From contig NZ_CP067377.1 of assembly GCF_019565455.1 (NCBI RefSeq), positions 992,001 to 1,056,000 of the forward strand: 64,000 bases of DNA, written 5' to 3'. The position numbers and the translations under genes were made by a program. Shown piece after piece: positions 38,703 through 53,000 of the stretch (its first letter is position 1; each line of letters starts with the position of its first letter). Under the pieces are notes generated by a model. It had not been told where the DNA came from, did not search any database, and saw only the letters and a program-made list of their open reading frames with translations. The stretch is from Flavobacterium oreochromis (GTDB lineage Bacteria; Bacteroidota; Bacteroidia; Flavobacteriales; Flavobacteriaceae).

Positions 38703-39890
38703 TTAATTTAATATAGCAGCAATTCCTGGTAAAATTTTACCTTCTAACATCTCTAACATTGCTCCACCTCCTGTTGAAACATAACTCATTTTAGGTTCGA
38801 AACCAAATTGTTTTACAGCAGCAACACTATCACCACCTCCTACTAAAGAGAAAGCTCCATTTTGAGTAGATTCTGCAATATAGTTACCTAATTCAATAGT
38901 ACCGTTTGCAAAATGATCCATTTCAAAAACACCTAAAGGACCATTCCATAGAATAGTTTTAGAATTTAGAATAACATTTTTTATTGCCTCTAATGATTTA
39001 GGTCCTACATCCATACCTAGCCAACCATCAGGAATCATATTAACATTTACTAATTGTTTATCTGCTGTATTTGAAAAAGAATTAGCTGCCAACACATCAA
39101 CAGGTAAATGAATTTGAACTCCTTTTGATTTAGCTTTTTCAAGAATTTCAAGAGCTAAATCTAATTTATCATCTTCACATAATGAATTACCGATTTGTCC
39201 ACCTAATGCTTTTATAAAGGTAAAAGTCATACCTCCACCAATAATCATATGATCAATTTTATCTAAAATATTTTCAATAACTGTTATCTTTGAAGATACT
39301 TTACTTCCTCCTAACACCGCTGTCACAGGTTTTATACTATTATTCAAAACCTTATTTAAACTTTCAATTTCTTTTGCTAAAAGAGCTCCAAAACATTTAT
39401 TATTAGGGAAAAATTGAGCTATTATAGTTGTAGAAGCATGTGCTCTATGAGCTGTACCAAATGCATCATTTACATAGACATCACCTAAAGAAGCTAATTT
39501 TTTAGAAAATTCAATATTTCCTTCTTCTTCTTCTTTATAAAAACGTAAATTTTCTAATAATAAAATATCACCAGGTTTAACGTTTGCTGCGGCATTTTCT
39601 GCAATAGAACCTATACAGTCTGATGCAAAAGTTACAGGTCTACCTAAAATTTCAGCAGTTCTAGATACAATGTGTTTCAAAGAGAATTGATCTTGTACTC
39701 CTTTTGGTCTTCCTAAATGTGATAATAAGATAACGGCACCACCTTCATTTAAAATTTTATCAATAGTAGGCTTTGCAGCTTCAATACGAGTAGTATCTGT
39801 AACATTAAAGTTTTCATCTAACGGCACGTTAAAATCAACTCTAATTAAGGCTTTTTTATCTTTAAAATCAATATCAAAAATAGTTTTCAT
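38703..39890 (-). CDS. pgk: Phosphoglycerate kinase
   Basis: Glycolytic enzyme transferring phosphate from 1,3-bisphosphoglycerate to ADP. The 395-aa length from ATG 39890 is typical. [54 protein letters not shown] and [13 protein letters not shown] are all present. An in-frame ATG at 39923 would add eleven residues containing a promoter-like box, so it is not used. Confidence 0.96.
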   Translation of the reverse strand: MKTIFDIDFKDKKALIRVDFNVPLDENFNVTDTTRIEAAKPTIDKILNEGGAVILLSHLGRPKGVQDQFSLKHIVSRTAEILGRPVTFASDCIGSIAENAAANVKPGDILLLENLRFYKEEEEGNIEFSKKLASLGDVYVNDAFGTAHRAHASTTIIAQFFPNNKCFGALLAKEIESLNKVLNNSIKPVTAVLGGSKVSSKITVIENILDKIDHMIIGGGMTFTFIKALGGQIGNSLCEDDKLDLALEILEKAKSKGVQIHLPVDVLAANSFSNTADKQLVNVNMIPDGWLGMDVGPKSLEAIKNVILNSKTILWNGPLGVFEMDHFANGTIELGNYIAESTQNGAFSLVGGGDSVAAVKQFGFEPKMSYVSTGGGAMLEMLEGKILPGIAAILN

Positions 39891-39909
39891 CGTGTTGTAT
39901 TTTTTTACA

Positions 39910-39917
39910 CAAAAATA
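39910..39917 (-). promoter_or_regulatory. Putative pgk -7 promoter element
   Basis: The minus strand reads TATTTTTG (TAnnTTTG) 19 nt upstream of ATG 39890. No -33 partner was recognised at ideal spacing. Confidence 0.4.
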
Positions 39918-39930
39918 AAACAAAAAAGCT

Positions 39931-39972
39931 AAAAAAAGGCTAAATATAGAATCTAGCTGTTTTTTTAGCCTT
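39931..39972 (-). terminator. Terminator of the sprB operon
   Basis: AAGGCTAAA (39936-39944) pairs with TTTAGCCTT (39964-39972). On the minus strand the stem is followed by a run of T (39937-39931 complement). It lies between the sprF stop and the pgk promoter. Confidence 0.8.
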
Positions 39973-39992
39973 AATTTTTTAAAATTTAAATA

Positions 39993-40985
39993 TTAGTCTT
40001 CAGATAAAGAATTTTGTGTACAAGGACAATTACTAATACCTTGAAAGAAATCCCATCCTAAAGTAATCATATGTGTACCTGAATTATAATTTAATAATTC
40101 ATTTGTGGTAATTTGATAAGCATAACCCGCATAAAATCCTCCTTTTTTCAACCCAATCATAGGTCCTATAGATAAAGGTTTCATAGGTTGATCGTTCAAG
40201 AAACGATAAGTTGCACCTAACCAAAAATAACCTGTACGTTGATAATCAATATAACGATACTTAAGATTGACATCAGTTGAGGAACGTCCATCACTTTCAA
40301 AATATTGAAAATAAGCAGAAGGTTCTATTTCGGTTCTTGAATCACGGTTTCCTTTAAAAACATAACCTGTATAGAGTTGATAATTTCTCAATTGATTAGG
40401 TTCTGGTGAAACCGGAAATTTTTGAAGATCTTTTGGTAATAGGTTACTAAAATTAAAGTTCAAATAAAACTTATTTTTTCTATATAAAAAACCAACATCA
40501 AAGTTGCTATTATTAATAAAGCGATCATTATTTACACTACCATCTTTTGTCTGAAAATTTTCAATTTCATGTCTAAAATTATTATAATTATAGGACATAC
40601 CAAAAGAAAGATATTGCTTACTTGGATAATCTAAAATAATATGGTGAGCAAATGAAACTTTAGCTCCCATTTGGCGACTATTCCCATTTCTATCATTGTA
40701 AACATGAAGACCAATACCTGATTGATCTAATATACGCATATCAAAATAAGCTGCTTGATTGTTAGGTGAATCTTTTATACCAACCCATTGAAAAAAACCA
40801 TTAACTCGAATCCTTGCATTATCACCTATCCCAGCATAGGTAGGTGATAAAACAAATGGATTGTCTGCTAAATATTGAGTAGCTGCAGGTAAATGTAACT
40901 CCTGAGCAATACCTGAGGATACTATAGAAAAAGCTAGAATTGTAAAAGCTTTCTTTGTTTGACTATATAGTGTACGAACTGTCAT
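39993..40985 (-). CDS. sprF: SprF, PorP/SprF-family outer-membrane protein
   Basis: A 330-aa protein with a signal peptide (about residues 1-28, ending at AQE) and the PorP/SprF signature region LADNPFVLSPTYAGIGDNAR, followed by an amphipathic beta-barrel. In F. johnsoniae SprF is needed for SprB secretion to the surface and is encoded directly after sprB, as here (15-bp gap). It likely acts as an outer-membrane partner for the adhesin after export by the type IX system. Confidence 0.92.
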   Translation of the reverse strand: MTVRTLYSQTKKAFTILAFSIVSSGIAQELHLPAATQYLADNPFVLSPTYAGIGDNARIRVNGFFQWVGIKDSPNNQAAYFDMRILDQSGIGLHVYNDRNGNSRQMGAKVSFAHHIILDYPSKQYLSFGMSYNYNNFRHEIENFQTKDGSVNNDRFINNSNFDVGFLYRKNKFYLNFNFSNLLPKDLQKFPVSPEPNQLRNYQLYTGYVFKGNRDSRTEIEPSAYFQYFESDGRSSTDVNLKYRYIDYQRTGYFWLGATYRFLNDQPMKPLSIGPMIGLKKGGFYAGYAYQITTNELLNYNSGTHMITLGWDFFQGISNCPCTQNSLSED

Positions 40986-41000
40986 AACTCAAAAGTTAAA

Positions 41001-44000
41001 TTATCTATAAAGAGTGAAGTGACCTACAAACTCTTTACCATCATTATTATCTACTTTTATAACATACCAGTAATCACCAGAAGGCAATTCTTTTCCATTA
41101 TATTTTCCATTCCATCTTGCACCAACTGGCAGTGTCGCAATCAGACGACCGTAACGATCATAAACATGTGTTACTAATCTTGGATAAACTATAGGATCAA
41201 CACAACCTGGACCCCAGTCATCATTTTCTCCGTTTCCATCTGGTGTCATCACATCAGGAATACAAATTGGAATATAAGTTAAACGCTTAGCATCTGAATC
41301 ATTACATTCACTATCATCTGTAACTATTACTTTTATTTGTTCATACTGTTGATAGTAGATAAAAGTGTTACTAGATCCTGATTGCATTTGTTGTCCATCT
41401 GCAAAGAATGTATATTTATAATTACCTGAACCACCTGTTGCAACTGCCATTGCTGTATTAAGACCAGAAATGCTTAATGTAACATCTAATTCGTTTAAAG
41501 GAGTTACCATAAACGGAGTTGGAAGAACATTATTATTTGGACATCCGCTAGGACCTTCAACAAATACGGTATGAAATGCTGGTGCTAAGAACTGATTAAT
41601 ATATTTCGGATCAGTAGATAAGAATACATTACTTGTTTGAGAAGCTAAATTATCTAAACTAAATTTATAATTACCTACAAAAGCACCTTTAGGACCTAAT
41701 TTATTTATTACTTCTATTCGCACCATTGGTTTATTTGTCAATGGATTACAAGGATAAGTAACATTAATCAAAGGTTCGAAGCTGTCTCCAGAGCCTATTG
41801 TAATAAAATATGGTGCCTTACAATTTGTAGCATCAGAATCTTTAATGGCAATTAAATATTTTTTACCATCTAAATTATCAAACACATGTGAGTTTACTCC
41901 ATCTAAGTTATTAATTGGTTCATAGTATGAATCATCAATTTCAACTGGTGGATTTGAGTTATCATAATGTATCTTATATTCTTTAGTAACATAATAAGGT
42001 CCTGTACCACCTTGAATATTTGTAATATGAATTTCACCTTTGTTTTCCTTAGCACAAACTTCATCAATACCTGTAACTGTAGCTTTAAGTTCAGCTGGTG
42101 CTGTAATACGAATAGTTTGTACTGGTGGATGACATGAAGTAGAAACTGTAAATACATTTACCTCATAAGTACTTGGTCTCAAATTACTAATTGTAAAAGT
42201 TCCAGCCGCTAGATCAGCATCACTAACTGTATAAACTTCTTGATGTGTATGAACACCATCTGCCGAACTAATTGAATATTGTAACTTACGGTTATCAATA
42301 CCAGTTAATTTCACTACAATTTTTCCATCTCTATTATATGAACAAGTAGTTTGAATTGCATTAAGCGTAAAGTTCAACTCAGCTGGAGACGTAATAGATA
42401 CAGGAGTACTTACAGAAGTACAATTACCACTTCTAACTTGAACTGTATAGTTTCCAACTGGAACATTCTCAAATATACCTTCGTTTTTACTATTTGCAAC
42501 AACGACTTGATTTACAGGTAATAAAACGAATGTATAATTACCTTGTCCTCCGTTTGCATGAGCAATGATTCTAGCTTTATCATATGAACAACTTACTTTA
42601 ATAGGTAATATAGGATCAATTGTAAACGGTGATAAAGCACTAATTGTATATCCATTTGTTTCAACTCCTTGACAAGCATTTGTATCACGAACATAATACT
42701 TATATGTACCAGGAACTAAATTGTTTAATCTCAACGGAGAAACGAAAGGTGTCCATGGTCCTGATAGGGAATTACTATATTCAAATATACCAGTACCTCC
42801 CGTAGCAGTAAGTGTTAAGCTAGCTTGACTTGTATCACAAATTTGCGAGTTAGCTACTAATGATAAAGATGCTTTTATTTCTTTAGCAGGTAATACATCG
42901 AAGAATAACTGTCTAGATGGACAATTAGAAGCATCATTAATGATAATGTAATAACGTCCAGGTGCTAAATTAGTAAATGTATTAGATGTTTGAGGTCCAA
43001 AAGTGGTACCTACAGGATTTACATAATGTAATGTATAATTATATCCATTAGGAACATTATAACCACCTGTTACACCTAACACTTGTACTACACCATCGTT
43101 TACACCAAAACAACGTAATTGTATAGGTGCAATATTAGGAGCATCTATAATAAGTGGTTTTAACAAATTAACCACTTTGTTTACACTACAATTATTAGCA
43201 TCTTTAACTGTTACGGTATAAGCAGAATTACCAGATAACCCAGTAAATACACCTGGAGTTAATTGTTGTCCTTCAACTGGCGATATAGCATAAGTATAAT
43301 TACCCCAACCACCTGTTGCAACTACACTAATAGAACCATCATTACCTGGTGTACAAGTTAATAATCCTTCAGTAGTGGCAATAGTAAGCTCATTAACTGG
43401 TTCATTAATAGTAAAATTAGAAGAAAAAGTACAATTAGGTTTATTAACTAAAGTAACATTCAAAGTATAAGTACCCGCAGAAAGTTTATTTATCGTTACT
43501 GGACCTGCTGTAGTACTAGTACCTACTAAATTAAATCCAGTAATATTATTTGTAACAGTATAATTAAACTCACCCGCTTGGTCTCCATTACTTAATATAG
43601 CATCTACTATAGAGACATCTACACTACCAGTAAAACTTCCTTTACAAGTTACATCTTTAATATTAGCTAATTTTATATTAAAAGTATTTGGATCCGCTAT
43701 ATAATGTATTTTTTGAACACTACAATTAGTTACAGGATTAGTAACTGTAACCATATAATTACCAATTCCTAAATTAGTAAAGATACCTGTAGTATTTGTA
43801 AGCGATACTCCTGTTAGTATATTAGTCACATTGTAATTGTAAACAGGAACTGGTGCACCTGTAGTAGTAACAGTTACTGTAATGTCTTCTCCATTTTTAC
43901 ATGTAATACCATTATTTACAAAAATATTAGGTCCAGAAATACTAACAAAAGGAAGTACATCAGCTGTAACTGTACCTTTACATCCTTTATCATCATATAC

Positions 44001-47000
44001 GTTTATAGTATATTTTCCACCTGTCGCATCAGTTGTTGTATACGTTTTTTGCGAACCAAAATAAACTTGTTTACCATTTAAAATAAATTCATAATTTACA
44101 TAATTACCTGAACCACCAGTTACTCCATTAATAGTAATTGAGGCAGCATTAACAGAATTTGTATTTGGTGTACAAGCAAACTGATTAACAACAGGAGGAG
44201 GTACTGTAATAACAGCAGGTTCAGAGATTGTAACCAATTTAGTAGTTTTACAGTTTCTACCTGATGTAATTTCAACAGTATAATTACCCGCTGGTAATCC
44301 TTTAAAGACATTATCAGTTTGTGCTGATCTTGTCTGTTGTGAAGGAAAAACTAAGGCATATGTATAAATAGGGTTCCCATTAGATGGAGCTGGTTCTAAA
44401 TTTACTGTAATTAGTCCATTACTATCCCCTTTACAAATAACAGAAGTAAGTTCGATAGATTTTACTAATACATCCTCTGGCTTTTCTAACTGAACTGTAA
44501 TAATCTTTGGACAATTTGTAGTTAAATCTTTAACAGTAAAGTTTAGATTTCCAAATGGTAAGCCTATAAATATACCTGTAGTATTTACTATAGCCCCATA
44601 CTCATATTGATAATTACCTGATCCACCAACAGCAGTAAGTGTGATTTTACCATCATTAGTATTACAACTAGGTTGTGCAACTATAGTAGGATTAATATTT
44701 AATGGAGAATATACAGTAATTGATTTACTATCAGTACATCCATTAGCATCTTTTATAGTTATAGTATTGTTTCCTACAACTAATCCATCAAATATATAAG
44801 GTGCATCTATCTTTATAAATGAGCTAGTACCTTTTGAGTTTGTGATACTATAAGTATAAGGAGCTACTCCATCTACAACACTAGTAGCAGTCACTAAATA
44901 ATTAGTACCATTAGAAGTACATTGATCATTCGCAAAGGCTGGAAGTGTTAACACTGGATTTGTATCCGTAGGCAATGCAACTGGTACTTGTGCAATACAA
45001 TTATTATCATCTTTTACATAGGCAATATAATTACCTCCATCACGATTAAAGACTGTAGAAGTTGTCCATCCTATAGATCCAGCAGTAGGAGCAGGATCTG
45101 TAGCTAACGAAACTATATAAGAATAAGAAGGAGTTCCGTTATTACCTAAAACTTTGATCACACCTGCTAAAGGATTACAATTATCATTTTTATCTACAGT
45201 AGCAGTTATCGCTAATTTTGTAGGAGTTCCCACACTAACTGAAGCTGTTGTAATATCACATTTCGGGAAGTTATTTTCCTTAATCTTAACTGTATAAGTA
45301 CCTGCTTGTAATCCTGATATTGTAAAAGGATTTGTTATAGTATTATCAACTACAATAGCATTATGACCAACAACTACTGTATTAGTATTATCATATAAAG
45401 TATAAGTATAAGGACCTGAATAACCTTGAACATTTAATAATAAAGTTCCACCTGTAGTATCACCAAAACATTTTACACTTGCACCAGGTGCTAAAGTTGC
45501 AGTTAAATTTTTAAATACATTTATTTGATGTCCAATTTGTATAAAACATCCTGTAGTTGCATCTGTTACTTGAAAAGTATATGAACCTGCCGCACTAATT
45601 GTAAATTGATTAGCAGCTGGTCCTGGTACTACATTAACAGCACCAAAAGGAATTACTTGATAATTATAATTACCTGAACCTCCTAAGGCATTAATAGTTA
45701 TAATTTCATTTTGTGTACAATCAATTGCTTGATTTTTCACTATGGTAGCACTCAATGGTGTAATAGGATTGATATCAACTATTTTTGTTCCTACACAATT
45801 ATTAGAATCAAAAACTCTTACTGTATAGGAACCACCAGCAGTATTTAAAGTGCTAAACACAGGACTAGCTCCTGATTGTAAAACTACTCCTCCAAGTTCA
45901 AACTCATAAATAGGATATACTGACAGACCTCCTGATCCTGCTGTACCTAATATACCTCCTGCACCTCCTGTAACAGCTGTTACATTAATTTGAGCAGAAT
46001 TATAAGCGTTTGTAGGATTACACGCAAACTGAGTAACAGCTGTTGTAATATTAATAGGACTAGGCTCATCTACAAATACATTTTGAACATCCTTACAACC
46101 TCTTGCAGAAGTTACTGTAATAACATAATTACCTTTAGGTAAACCTGTAAAAAGATTTGTATTTTGTACTCCTACACCTTTTGGATCAGGAGCAATACTA
46201 TATTGATATGGTGCATCTGTATTAGTAGCATCTAGATTTACAGTGATACTACCATCATTGCTGCCAATACATTTAGTATTAGTAACCGTTGCTTGTTTAA
46301 AAACAATATTCTTAGCAGGTGCTAAATTTACAGGAATAACTACCTTACAATTCGTTGTAAGATCTGTTACTTCAAAAGTATAATTACCTGATGGCACACC
46401 TGTAAAAATACCTGTAGTATTGGTAGTACCAACAGGAACCGTTTGTGTATAGCTATAGTTACCACTTCCGTCATTTGCCTTAATAGTAATTGTACCTGTA
46501 GCTGAACTACAATTAGGAAGTACTGTAAAATCTCCAATTGCTTTTAAAGGTTTTAAAATTGTAACAGTAACCTTATTAGTACAATTATTTTTATCTTTTA
46601 CTTCAACAGTGTGCACACCTGAAAAAAGATTAGAAATTGTAAACGGTGCAGTTTCTGCTTGAAAGACCCCACCATCTATACTGTACACATGAGGAGCAAT
46701 ACCAGAAGTTGTAAGTGCTACGTTGATAGCAAAATTTCCTTCAGTCGCACATAAATCATTTATATTTAATGCAATAACGGGTTCAGGATCTAGAAGAACA
46801 GTAGAAAAATTAAATTTAATACAACCATAAGCATCTTTTACATACACTATATATTTTCCTCCTTCTAAATTAAATACATTTGATGCACTATTGAAAGAAT
46901 TTATAAATGCAGGATCAGTAATTACTGGATCAGTACCATCTATTACCCCAGTTACCCCAGAATCAACAAATACTTGATACAAGTAAGGTCCTGTTCCTCC

Positions 47001-50000
47001 TGAAGCAGCAGCTGTAATAGTACCAGCATTTATTTTACAATTATCATTTTTACTTGTTAAATTAAGAGTTAAATCTGTTGCAGACTCTTTTATTTCATAA
47101 GGACCAAAAGTTTTTCCACATCCTGCATTTGCTCCATTTATTTCACGTATCAAAATATTATATAAACCTGGTGCTAAAGGATTTATTGAATATGGATAAA
47201 CAAAAGGTGCATTTATTAGTACAGGTGCTCCTATATTTAAATTAGTGGCAGCATTAATTAATTGATACGAAAACTGAGTAACTCCTGTACTTAAACCACC
47301 TAAAGTAAATTTAATGGCTCCATCGGCAGCACCTTTACAAGTTACATTATTAATAACCTCTGATAAGGTAGGATTTATAAATGAAGGTGTAACAGGAGCT
47401 TTTTGGAAATGATAACATCCTGTTGTAGTATCATATACTACAATAGTATAACTAGCTCCTGGAATTAATCCATTAAAAATATGAGAAGCAGGCCCATTAT
47501 TAGAATTAACAAGGGTATTTGACCATGGAGCTGCTGGTAAATTAACAATACCAAATTGATAAGTACCTGGTCCGATAATTCCTCCTGAAATATCTACCTG
47601 TAGACTTGCACCTGTTGCACAAGTGGACACTCCTGTAAATTTAAATGTTAAACCTGAAGGAGGACTAGATACAATTTGATTTGGAATTACTTTTGAACAA
47701 TCATTTTGATCTACTGCTTTTACAGTATAAACTCCATAATCAATATTAGGGAAACAAACTGTAGAAGCCAATGGTAAAGAATTAACAATTATATCAGTAC
47801 CTACTTGTACACCTGAGGCATTAATTAAAGTAAATTTAATAGGTAATGTTCCTCCTACTAAATCAGTATTTATACATATAGAACCTAGATTATAAGTGTT
47901 AGTAGCAATATTACACGTAATAGGATTTATTTTAGTGGTATAATCTAACAATTGAGGTTCTGTAATAGTAAAAGTTTTAGTATCTGTACAAGATTTTATA
48001 TCTGTAACAGTAACTGAATAATCACCAGCAGGTAAACCAGCTGTTTTTGTACCATAATTAGTTCCAGTAGTCGTATTTAAAACTGATATAGTATAGTCAG
48101 GTGTTCCATCTGTAACACTCCAAGTAAAAGCACCTGTAGCATCTCCATGACATTTTACAGTTGGGTTAGTTACATTTAATGATAATTTAGGTAAAGAACG
48201 TGCTTTTATATCTAATATGTTAGTAGATGTTATACATCCCTTAGCATCTGTAATACGGAATTGATAAATACCAGGATTAGCTAAAGAAACGGGATATGTA
48301 AAAGTAGAACCTGTAATAGTACCTACTGGAGTAAAAACACCTCCATTATAACTAACTTCATAATTACCATATGGTAAATAACCATTTGAAATGGTACCAC
48401 TTATAATAGCATCTGGTGTAACAGTACAATCATATCCTTTGTTTAAAGTAATCGTTGCGCTCAACTGATTATTAATTGTTTGTTGAAATAATGTTGCATT
48501 TGTACATCCATAAGCATCCTGTACAGATACAGTATAGGTTCCCGGAATTAAGCCATTAAATGTATGATTATTTGTAGGTGTATTACTAGCTACAAAAGCA
48601 CCTCCATTTAAACTAAAACTATAAGGAGCAACACCACCTGAAGCAGATACAACTAAAGAAGCTGCATTATTATCATAACAAAAATCAGTTCCTCCTGCTA
48701 AAGTAAGCATAGGACGTGTTGGATCATTTAAAATAATTTGCTTAGAAACTTGGCATCCACCAGCATCTTTAATAGTTACAGTGTAATTATTAGCAGGTAA
48801 ATTACTAAATATATTACCAGTTAAAGTACCTACAGCTGGACTAATTGTATAGGTATAACCTCCCCATCCTCCAGTAGCATTAACAATAATGCTTCCTTGT
48901 TTTAGACAAGTAATAGGATCATCTTTTAAAGTTGCATCTAATGCTACTGTAGGAGTTTTAATTTCAAATGAAGTTGTTATCTTACATTTTGTAGTAGTAT
49001 TAGTAACATCAACCGTATAATTACCTGATGATAAATTATTTAATACAAAAGGAGATGTAGTTCCGGTACCTACAGAAGCAGTAGGACCAGTCACTACGTA
49101 AGTATATCCTGCTCCAAAATTTGAAACTGATACTTCCGCTGATCCTTCAGTTCCTTTTAAACATTTTACATGAGATAAAACTCTATTAGAAATAGACATA
49201 TCTTGTAATGGATTAACAGTATAGTTTTCCGAATAACTACAACCTTTTGCATCTGTTACGACAAAAGTGTATGTACCTGTAGGTAAGTTCGTAAAGGTCC
49301 CCGTAGAATTTGTTGCAGCAAATGCAACTGGTGTTGTTATAGCATATTGAATAGGTGAGCTACCTCCTGTAACTGTAACTTGTACATTAATAGTTTTAGA
49401 AGGACAAGTCATGGAAGAAGTAGGAGTAACCGTTAAATCCGTTGGAGGAGTTAATGGAACTACTACAAATGGAGGATTAATCGTAAAACGACAACCATTT
49501 TTATCTCGCACTACTATGGTATAGGTACCAGCTGTTAAATTATTAAAAATATTACTTGTTTGCCATGTAACACCATTATTATTACTATACTCAACCGTAC
49601 CTGCACCGCTTTCATTAGGCAATACAGTAACTGTAATGGTTGCATTACTTGTACAAGTATAATTAGGACTTAATACCGCTGTAGCCTTTAAAACATCCGG
49701 TTGATTAATTGTAATAGATCCTGAAATGGTACACTGCTTAACATCTCTAATAATATAATTATAAGTTCCTTGTGCTAAACTTGCATAGGTAGTTTGATTT
49801 GAAAAACCTGTATTATTAAAATTAATTTGATAACCACCAGCACCACCTGTAGGTGCAAAAGTAACACTTCCATCTGCTGCTCCATTACAAGTTACAGCTA
49901 CAGTAGAAGGATTAGCTATTATAGGTTCTAATTTTTTAACAGTTATGGTATTAGTAGTTACTTTACAACCTTTTAAATCGGTTATTAAAAATTGATAATT

Positions 50001-53000
50001 AGTATTAGCAGAAACTGGAGGTATTACATATTTGAAAGGTAAACTTGCTATAGGTGTAGGTGTTGCTGGAATATAATTAATACCTCCATCAGTACTTACT
50101 TGGTATGAATAACTTGGATAACCATTTGAAACTGTAAGTATAATTTCTGCATTTGGATTCAACGGATTACAATCAGCATCTTTTATTAAAGTAGCTGACG
50201 CAGTTAATTGCGAATTAATTTGTTGTACAGATGTAGCCGCTGTACAACCAAAAGTATCTCGAACTACTACAATGTAACTTCCTGGTGTTAAATTTGAAAA
50301 AGTAGCGCTATTTTGGAAAGGGATTAAAACAGTTCCTGTATTATTCTCTAATTGATATTGATAACCTGGAGTACCTCCTGATGCACTTACTGCTATAGTA
50401 GCTGCATCAATTCCATCATAACAAAAATCAGATGTAGCTAATACCTGTATAGTTGGCTTAGGAGCAATTCCAATATTAATTGTTATTTTTTCTGTACATC
50501 CATTAGCATCTTTTACTAGAACTACATAATTACCTGGTGCAACATTATTAAACTTATTACTTGATTGATAAGTTAAGACAGGAACACCAGCAGGAGTTTC
50601 TAATTGATATTGATAAGCAGGAGTACCACCATTAGCTGTTACAGACACAATAGCTCCAGTAGTACAAGTAGCAGAAGTTATATTAGTTTGTACTTGTAAC
50701 TGAGCTGGTACAACTATAACTTGTGGTAAATTAAAACTACATGCTGAATTAGCAGGAGTCAAATCGTATTTTACTAATACAAATCCTGGATATCCGGTTG
50801 CTGGAACAGTTATTGTTACAGGAGATGTTTTATAAGATGTCCAAGTAGTACCATTATTCATAGAAACTTGATAGCCTGAAACAGTATTAAAATTTTTTGC
50901 AGCTATCGTAATTGTAGCATCATTTAATCCTGCACAACTTATATCTTTATGTCCTGTTATTTCAGCTGAAAAAGCTTGTCCACATGGAATATTAACAGGA
51001 ATAGTTTTTGTAGTAAGACAAGTAATTGGCATTTGATATGCTTCTATATCATCTATTACTACGTCATTACCATTTAAAACATCTAAATTAGATCGAATAA
51101 CAAAACTTAAATTAGAGTTATTACCTGGATTTAATTGAATTAAATATTTATTCCATTGCTGATTTTTTGGAACACTTCCAGTATTTTGTGTAGCAATTAC
51201 AGCTTGGGTAGGTAAACCTAAATCCTTTATTAATTGTATTGTTAAATTAGGATCTGCAAAACTTGGCCCTGAAGTCGAAGACATTATATTTCCCGCCCAT
51301 AAAGATACTCTAATATTTTGATTAGGAATTATATCTTTAATAGGCTTACTATATAAAATACCTCCAACACCTGCAGCACCACCAATATTTACAGCTAAAA
51401 ATCTACCATTATTAACTGTTCCATTACTTGTATGATCTTTATAAGAATACCAAAGACCACCATATAAATTTTCAATTCTTTCAGTAACACTATAATCACC
51501 ATCTTCTATTGTTGCACTTTTTTTACAATAAATAGCAGGGTTGTTTATTTGTCTTTCAAAACAATAATTAGAATTAATTCCTGGTGACGTTGTGTCATCA
51601 CCATTACCAAAATCTTCTTTTAATAAATTACTAAAAGTAGGTGGATTTGTTAAATTATAATTTACCGTTATAGTTGAATTTCCACATTGAACATTTTGAA
51701 AAACATTTGAATTAGGATCATGTGGAGGAGTTAAAGCAGGTGTAATTGAATACGTATATGTATAAGCAGAAGAACCACTATTAACTGTCACAGTACTAGT
51801 TGCAGAACCATTACAATTAAATGCTGGTGCTGATAAATTAATGGTTGGATCTGGTGGAATAGGATCTAAGGTAACTGTCATAGGGAATACGCAATCCGCA
51901 GCATCTCTAACATAAACAGTATAAGTACCTGGTAACACTGATGCTTGATTTACGTTAGTCCAACCAGTACCAAAATTATATTGATATGGCGAAGGTCCTG
52001 TAAAAGGTTTTCCTCCTTCTACATTAGTAATACGTATGATACCAGTTCCTCCAGTAGTATTACATGCTAATGCCATAACACCACCCGAAGCAGTTAATGG
52101 GGTTGCTGGTTGAGAAATTGTAATATTAGGTTCTGTTTTTGTACAAATGGCAGTGCCTATTGTATATTGAATTACAGGAGTATAAACGCCTGGTGCCAAA
52201 TTTGCAAATGATGGATTATTTGAAAAAGGTGCACCTCCAGTAATACTATAAGCTAACGTATTTCCATTTGCATTGGTAACATTAAATGTAATTGTTCCAG
52301 AATTATCATTGTAACATTTTACGTCTGTATAACTCACGGTATACGTTGGAGCTGGTACTTTTACCACATTAATCTGCTCTGTTTGAGTACAATTATTAGC
52401 ATCATATACTGTAATTGTATTTATTCCTGGTGTAGTAACACTAATAACATTAGTAGCTAAAAATGGGGCAGGGGGAGCACTATTTAAATAGAAATAATAT
52501 GGAGGTGTACCTCCTGTTGCAGATATTGTAATTTCACCATTCGTACAATCTGTTAATGGTTTGGTCAAAGAAGGTTTTAATATTAATTTATCTGGATTCG
52601 TTAAAACAAATGTTCCATTTTTTGTACAACTTGGAGTAGTAACTATCCAATAATATGATAAGCCTGGAGTTAATTTATCAAATATATTATATGCTTGTGT
52701 GGTAGTAACTGAACTACCTACAATTAATCCTGTTGCATCTGTACCTTGATATAAAGTATAAGTATAAGGACCATTTACCCCTGATACTCCTAGGTTAACA
52801 GAACCTAAATCACCATTACATTTAGGTTGAGTAACAGTTGCCGAAACTACAATATTATTAGCAGGTACACCAATATTATCAATAGTAATTTGACATGAAC
52901 CAGGAACTGTAGTATCTTTTACATTTACAGAATAATTACCTGTTGTTAATATTGGAAATACAGGATTTGTTGTCCAAACTCCTAATGTTCCATTAGGTTG

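Noticed and set aside
39891..39923. Eleven-residue N-terminal extension of Pgk
   Set aside because: It overlaps a promoter-like box, and Pgk normally starts at MKTIFDIDF.
42157..44311. Short open frames within the sprB region on both strands
   Set aside because: They are low-complexity shadows of the repetitive adhesin sequence.
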